From: a virus
Length of the DNA stretch: 64,000 nt
Reading direction: 5' to 3' (one strand)
IMG/VR virus record: IMGVR_UViG_3300008448_000053
Span: 1-64,000 of that record
A model generated the notes under the pieces. The model was not told the origin of the DNA, did not search any database, and was given only the letters and a program-made list of their open reading frames with translations. The position numbers and the translations under genes were made by a program. Position 1 is the stretch's first letter, and each line of letters opens with the position of its first letter. This document shows, one piece after another, positions 60,821 through 64,000 of the stretch.

Positions 60821-61063
60821 ATGATACCACAAGACAAAGCAATGCATTTTACCGCAGGATTCGCATTATCCCTTTTAATTGTAATTATAAACGCTCGGTT
60901 TGATTTTTTCACACAACCAACACTAGGATTTATTTGTTTAGGTGTGGCAACAATTGCAGGATTACTTAAAGAATGTTATGATAGATTTTATCAAAAAGAA
61001 AAATTTGATTGGGTCGATGCTGGTGTAACTTCATTAGGTGCGGTACTTTATTTTTTCGCATGA
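60821..61063 (+). CDS. Small membrane protein, VanZ/DUF2279-like, holin candidate
   Basis: An 80-residue protein with hydrophobic segments at about 9-24, 34-47 and 66-79. The pattern DKAMHFTAGFALSL...GLLKECYD...DWVDAGVTSLGA is like the small DKxxHF-type membrane proteins (VanZ/DUF2279) that several phages encode near lysis genes. It may be a holin or related factor, inferred only from size and topology. Confidence 0.7.
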   Translation: MIPQDKAMHFTAGFALSLLIVIINARFDFFTQPTLGFICLGVATIAGLLKECYDRFYQKEKFDWVDAGVTSLGAVLYFFA

Positions 61064-61071
61064 TATTTATA
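61064..61071 (+). promoter_or_regulatory. Late-type TATTTATA box before the 81-aa gene
   Basis: It begins directly after the preceding stop codon: TGA, then TATTTATAAATAAAAACAT to the ATG at 61083. Confidence 0.55.
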
Positions 61072-61082
61072 AATAAAAACAT

Positions 61083-61328
61083 ATGGCTAGTTTAATTGAC
61101 AAGGTAAAAGTTAAATCAGGTAGATTAATCAGAGTTTGGAATACTGAAAAGAAGAAGTTTTCAAACGCTTCTGCTAAATATGTTTCCGTTTGGGTAGAAG
61201 ATGCTGACGGTAAAAACGAAAGATGTCTTCTATTCACAGAAAAGGAGATTGCCAGAGCAGAAGAAAGATCTAAAAACAATTCTGAGGATTTAACAACCAA
61301 AGGATTTTTTACCGATTTAACCGATTAA
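61083..61328 (+). CDS. Small conserved-looking protein (81 aa)
   Basis: An 81-residue protein with a small beta domain (VKVKSGRLIRVWNTEKKKFS, then KYVSVWVEDADGKNERCLLF), followed by a charged helix (FTEKEIARAEERSKNN). No family was recognised. It is a monocistronic unit with its own box and a terminator-like inverted repeat after it, so it may be expressed strongly. A small abundant virion or late protein is possible. Confidence 0.7.
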   Translation: MASLIDKVKVKSGRLIRVWNTEKKKFSNASAKYVSVWVEDADGKNERCLLFTEKEIARAEERSKNNSEDLTTKGFFTDLTD

Positions 61329-61357
61329 AAAAAAAAGATAAAATACTTTTTATTTTG

Positions 61358-61392
61358 AAAAATATTCATTATATTTTAGTGAATATTTTTTT
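61358..61392 (+). terminator. Terminator-like hairpin directly before the glycosyltransferase start
   Basis: AAAAATATTCA and TGAATATTTTT form a perfect 11-bp stem with an 11-base loop and a T tract. It ends two bases before the ATG at 61393. All A/T-rich, so moderate strength; it may also act as a hairpin at the start codon. Confidence 0.65.
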
Positions 61393-62166
61393 ATGCGTTT
61401 AGGTGTAAGTTATAACATATTTGATGGAGAAGAATTACTCGAAGGTTCTATTAAGCAAATAAGATCAGAAGTCGATTATATTTCAGTTGTTTATCAGACA
61501 ATATCTAATTTTGGAAATAAATGTAATGAAGAATTGATACCATTACTCAATAGATTAAAATCGGAAGGTTTAGTTGATGAGTTATACGAATACAAACCAA
61601 AGATCGAGAATGGTGGACATTACAACGAAATTGTAAAAAGAAATATTGGTCTTTATATTTCCCAAGGAAATAGATGTACTCACCATATGAGTATGGATTC
61701 CGATGAATTTTATTTATTGGAACAATTCAAATATCTAAAAAATAAACTAATAGATGGGGACTATGATTCATCATATTGTCAGATGAAGACTTATTTTAAA
61801 GAACCCACATATGAAATTTTTCCATATAACACATATTATGTTTCTTTGATTTTTAAAATATTAAATAATTCTACATATAAGTTTGGAAACATATCACCTG
61901 TATTGGTGGACCCAACTCGTAGAATGGATTCAAATAAACCATTAATATTAACTAGAGATGAAATGGAGATGCATCACATGAGTTATGTTAGAAAAAATAT
62001 AAAAACAAAATTAATAAATAGTTCTTCTAAGGATGCTTTTAAAAACATTGATGAATTTTTAAAAATGTACGACGAATATAAATTAGGTGACATTTTTTTT
62101 ACCACAACACCGCCCGGTAATGAAAGAACAAAATTAGTTGATAATATTTTTAATATTAATTTATAA
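61393..62166 (+). CDS. Glycosyltransferase, GT-A fold (family 92/2-like)
   Basis: A 257-residue protein. The N-terminus (MRLGVSYNIFDGEELLEGSI, then VDYISVVYQT) matches the sequence of the GT-A nucleotide-binding strands. MSMDSDEFYLL supplies a DxD-type metal motif. HHMSYVRKNIKTKL near the end resembles the terminal His-containing region of family 92-like transferases. It would move a sugar from a nucleotide donor to a glycan or protein. It is the first of four transferases, directly downstream of fibre genes. The next gene overlaps its stop by one base. Confidence 0.8.
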   Translation: MRLGVSYNIFDGEELLEGSIKQIRSEVDYISVVYQTISNFGNKCNEELIPLLNRLKSEGLVDELYEYKPKIENGGHYNEIVKRNIGLYISQGNRCTHHMSMDSDEFYLLEQFKYLKNKLIDGDYDSSYCQMKTYFKEPTYEIFPYNTYYVSLIFKILNNSTYKFGNISPVLVDPTRRMDSNKPLILTRDEMEMHHMSYVRKNIKTKLINSSSKDAFKNIDEFLKMYDEYKLGDIFFTTTPPGNERTKLVDNIFNINL

Positions 62167-62876
62167 TGAAAATTTGTTTATATACGGCGATATTTGGTGA
62201 TTACGAAACACTAAAACCACCAGAAAAAATAGATGGATTAGATTATATATGTTTCACCGATAATCCCGATTTAAAATCGGATGATTGGAAGATAATATAT
62301 ATCGAAAAAGATAATAATGTTCCACCGGCTGTTTCATATAAAAAAATAAAATGTCTTTCACACAATTACTTACCAGATTACGATTACACTATTTGGTTAG
62401 ATGCTAATTTTGTTATAAAAGATAAAGACTACGTTAATTTTTTATTTAAAAATTTTAAATCAGATAAAATTTTATTATATAAACATTTTTGTTTGGCTGG
62501 GTTCCCGAGGAATTGTATATACCAAGAAGGTATATATAGTTTGACAATACCAAAATATTCAAAAGAAAAAATATTACCTCAATTAAATGAATATAAGAAT
62601 TTACATAACTATCCAGAAAATAATGGACTATACCAAAGTGGATTTCTTTTAAGAAACAACAGATATTTAGATGTTATTGAATTTAATAAATTATGGTTTA
62701 AAGAAATAATGAAATTTGGAATGATTTATCCACAATGTCAGGTATCTCTACCATTTACATTATGGAAACTAAACATTAGTTTTAACATAATTCCTGATGA
62801 GAATATATGGAACACTCAAAGATATGAAATAACAGTTCATGGTAATAATGAAAAATTTAAACCCGCATACGTATGA
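62166..62876 (+). CDS. DUF616-type glycosyltransferase
   Basis: A 236-residue protein with YTAIFGDYETLKPP at the start, GLDYICFTDNPDLKSDDWKI, a conserved KIKCLSHNYLPDYDYTIWLD with the catalytic-type DAN (DxD-like), and a later HGNNEK. This is the DUF616 (TOD1/MUCI70-related) glycosyltransferase pattern. It probably works with the flanking transferases on a surface polysaccharide or on virion glycoprotein. It overlaps its neighbours by 1 and 4 bases. Confidence 0.8.
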   Translation: MKICLYTAIFGDYETLKPPEKIDGLDYICFTDNPDLKSDDWKIIYIEKDNNVPPAVSYKKIKCLSHNYLPDYDYTIWLDANFVIKDKDYVNFLFKNFKSDKILLYKHFCLAGFPRNCIYQEGIYSLTIPKYSKEKILPQLNEYKNLHNYPENNGLYQSGFLLRNNRYLDVIEFNKLWFKEIMKFGMIYPQCQVSLPFTLWKLNISFNIIPDENIWNTQRYEITVHGNNEKFKPAYV

Positions 62877-63538
62877 AATTATTAATACAATTTCCAACTA
62901 GAAACAGACCCATTAAATTTTTAAATGTTTTAAAAATTTATAATGATTTATTAAGTGATAATGAAAATTATTTTATTAATGTCAGTTGTGATGTTGATGA
63001 TCAGTTAATGAATAATAATGATATTAAAAACGAGATAAGTAAACTTAAAAATACAAGATTAGTATTTAATCAAAATAAAAGTAAAATAGAAGCAATAAAT
63101 AATGGTTTTAGTGATATAGAGTATGATATTATTTTATTGGCTTCTGATGATATGGTGCCAGAAATAAAAAATTATGATGAAATAATAAGAGATGAAATGA
63201 AAAAAAACTTCGTTGATACCGACGGTATTTTATGGTTTAATGATGGAAATCATGGAGATAATTTGAATACGTTGTGTATTTTAGGTAAAAAATATTATGA
63301 TAGATTTAATTACATATACAATCCAGAATATAAATCTTTATGGTCTGATAATGAATTTACAATTGTCGGTAATATGTTAAAAAAACAAGTTTATAATAGT
63401 AAAGTTATCATAAGACATAAACATCACAGTGTTGATAAATCCAATGAATTTGATTCTTTATATCAGAGAAACGAAACACACTACGGTGATGATTTTTTAA
63501 CATTTAAAAGAAGACAAGAAAAAAATTTTTATTTATGA
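62873..63538 (+). CDS. Glycosyltransferase, GT-A fold
   Basis: A 221-residue protein starting MKLLIQFPTRNRPIKFLNVL, the usual beginning of family 2-type transferases (P(T/S)xNRP). NVSCDVDDQLMN and YDIILLASDDMVPEI supply the acidic metal site. The terminal region YNSKVIIRHKHHSVDKSNEF with WSDNEF resembles the acceptor side of GT-A enzymes. It overlaps the preceding gene by four bases, so the cluster is one operon. Confidence 0.78.
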   Translation: MKLLIQFPTRNRPIKFLNVLKIYNDLLSDNENYFINVSCDVDDQLMNNNDIKNEISKLKNTRLVFNQNKSKIEAINNGFSDIEYDIILLASDDMVPEIKNYDEIIRDEMKKNFVDTDGILWFNDGNHGDNLNTLCILGKKYYDRFNYIYNPEYKSLWSDNEFTIVGNMLKKQVYNSKVIIRHKHHSVDKSNEFDSLYQRNETHYGDDFLTFKRRQEKNFYL

Positions 63539-64000
63539 TAAACATTTGTACAGTTTCAGATATAAATTATTTAATAAAGGGTTTAACATTATATGAATCC
63601 CTATTGAAATATTCAAAAAATTTTAAACTACATTATTTATGTATTGATGATCAAAGCTATGAAATTGCAAAAAAACATGAATCAGAAACATTAATTATTT
63701 ATAATGTCTCAGAACTTTTATCAAACGATGAGATATTACTAAAATTAAAAAATAGTAATTACAGATATTTCTGTTGGTCTTTAGCTTCATATTTTTCAAA
63801 TTTTTTAATTAATAAAAATATTGGCGACATAATGTACATTGATAGTGATATTTTATTACACGATGACGTTGATGTTATTTTAAATTCAATTGGAAATAAA
63901 GAAATTGGTATTTTCAGACATAGACAATTTCCATTAAATTATAGTAGAGATGAAGGTTTTTATAATGTCGGGATTGTTTTTTTTAAAAATGGAACAATAG
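63535..64000 (+). CDS. Glycosyltransferase, family 8-like, N-terminal part
   Basis: The frame is open from the ATG at 63535 to the window end (about 155 residues). INICTVSDINYLIKGLTLYE is the typical family 8-like start, and DIMYIDSDILLHDDVD holds its DxD metal motif. The start overlaps the preceding stop by four bases. The C-terminal half is outside the window. Donor and acceptor are unknown. Confidence 0.77.
   Translation, partial: MINICTVSDINYLIKGLTLYESLLKYSKNFKLHYLCIDDQSYEIAKKHESETLIIYNVSELLSNDEILLKLKNSNYRYFCWSLASYFSNFLINKNIGDIMYIDSDILLHDDVDVILNSIGNKEIGIFRHRQFPLNYSRDEGFYNVGIVFFKNGTI

Overview
The window looks like part of a large contractile-tailed (myovirus-type) phage genome, very probably one infecting a Bacteroidota host. 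The evidence is: about 70% A+T; almost all genes on one strand, packed or overlapping by 1-4 bases; gp25-like and gp6/J-like baseplate proteins followed by about 29 kb of huge structural genes; an SbcCD (gp46/gp47-like) recombination pair; and phage copies of host-type regulators. Bacteroidota hallmarks are the near-absence of Shine-Dalgarno sequences, a DUF5522 Cys-rich protein, an Hc1/histone H1-like protein, and a short RpoD-like sigma factor of the size usual in that phylum. The window is cut at both ends: a ribonucleotide reductase is missing its N-terminus and a glycosyltransferase its C-terminus. No tRNA, rRNA, CRISPR array, insertion sequence or integrase was seen.

Layout. 1-1.3 kb: class II ribonucleotide reductase, DUF5522 protein, structured intergenic stretch and terminator. 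1.4-30.4 kb: virion module, from gp25 and the gp6/J-like protein through a 1533-aa protein, a recently duplicated pair of DUF4347/caspase-like proteins, several unknown structural proteins and a 2329-aa giant, to a set of adhesin-like proteins (beta-propeller, von Willebrand A domain, Pro/Thr linkers, shared repeat modules). 30.5-37.5 kb: nucleic-acid module (RuvC-like resolvase, candidate small RNA, DnaG-like primase, PD-(D/E)XK nuclease, SbcD, SbcC). 37.5-42.2 kb: ClpP, membrane proteins, a sigma factor, a membrane/acidic protein that appears to need a -1 frameshift, and an amidase-like lysin. 42.1-46.7 kb: small unknown proteins, including a DUF5661 protein and the Hc1-like protein. 46.7-47.5 kb: the only minus-strand genes. 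47.6-51 kb: adenine methyltransferase, NusG, AAA+ ATPase, thioredoxin, glutaredoxin, strong terminator. 51-61.3 kb: tail fibres and accessory genes, including a secreted metzincin-like lipoprotein. 61.4-64 kb: four consecutive glycosyltransferases.

How the parts may fit together. An octamer TATTTAT(A/T) lies just upstream of at least 13 transcription-unit starts, mostly virion genes, and once in front of an ORF-free segment that looks like a small RNA. With a phage sigma factor and a phage NusG in the same window, this suggests a dedicated late transcription programme. The octamer is the reverse complement of the T4 late promoter core, but it is read here on the coding strand. The virion genes share mobile modules: Pro/Thr repeats, a WNSGTTRWE module and a four-Cys module. 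This points to domain shuffling in the host-recognition apparatus. Ribonucleotide reductase, thioredoxin and glutaredoxin form a plausible deoxynucleotide supply set. All functional calls come from reading motifs by eye; no database search was run.
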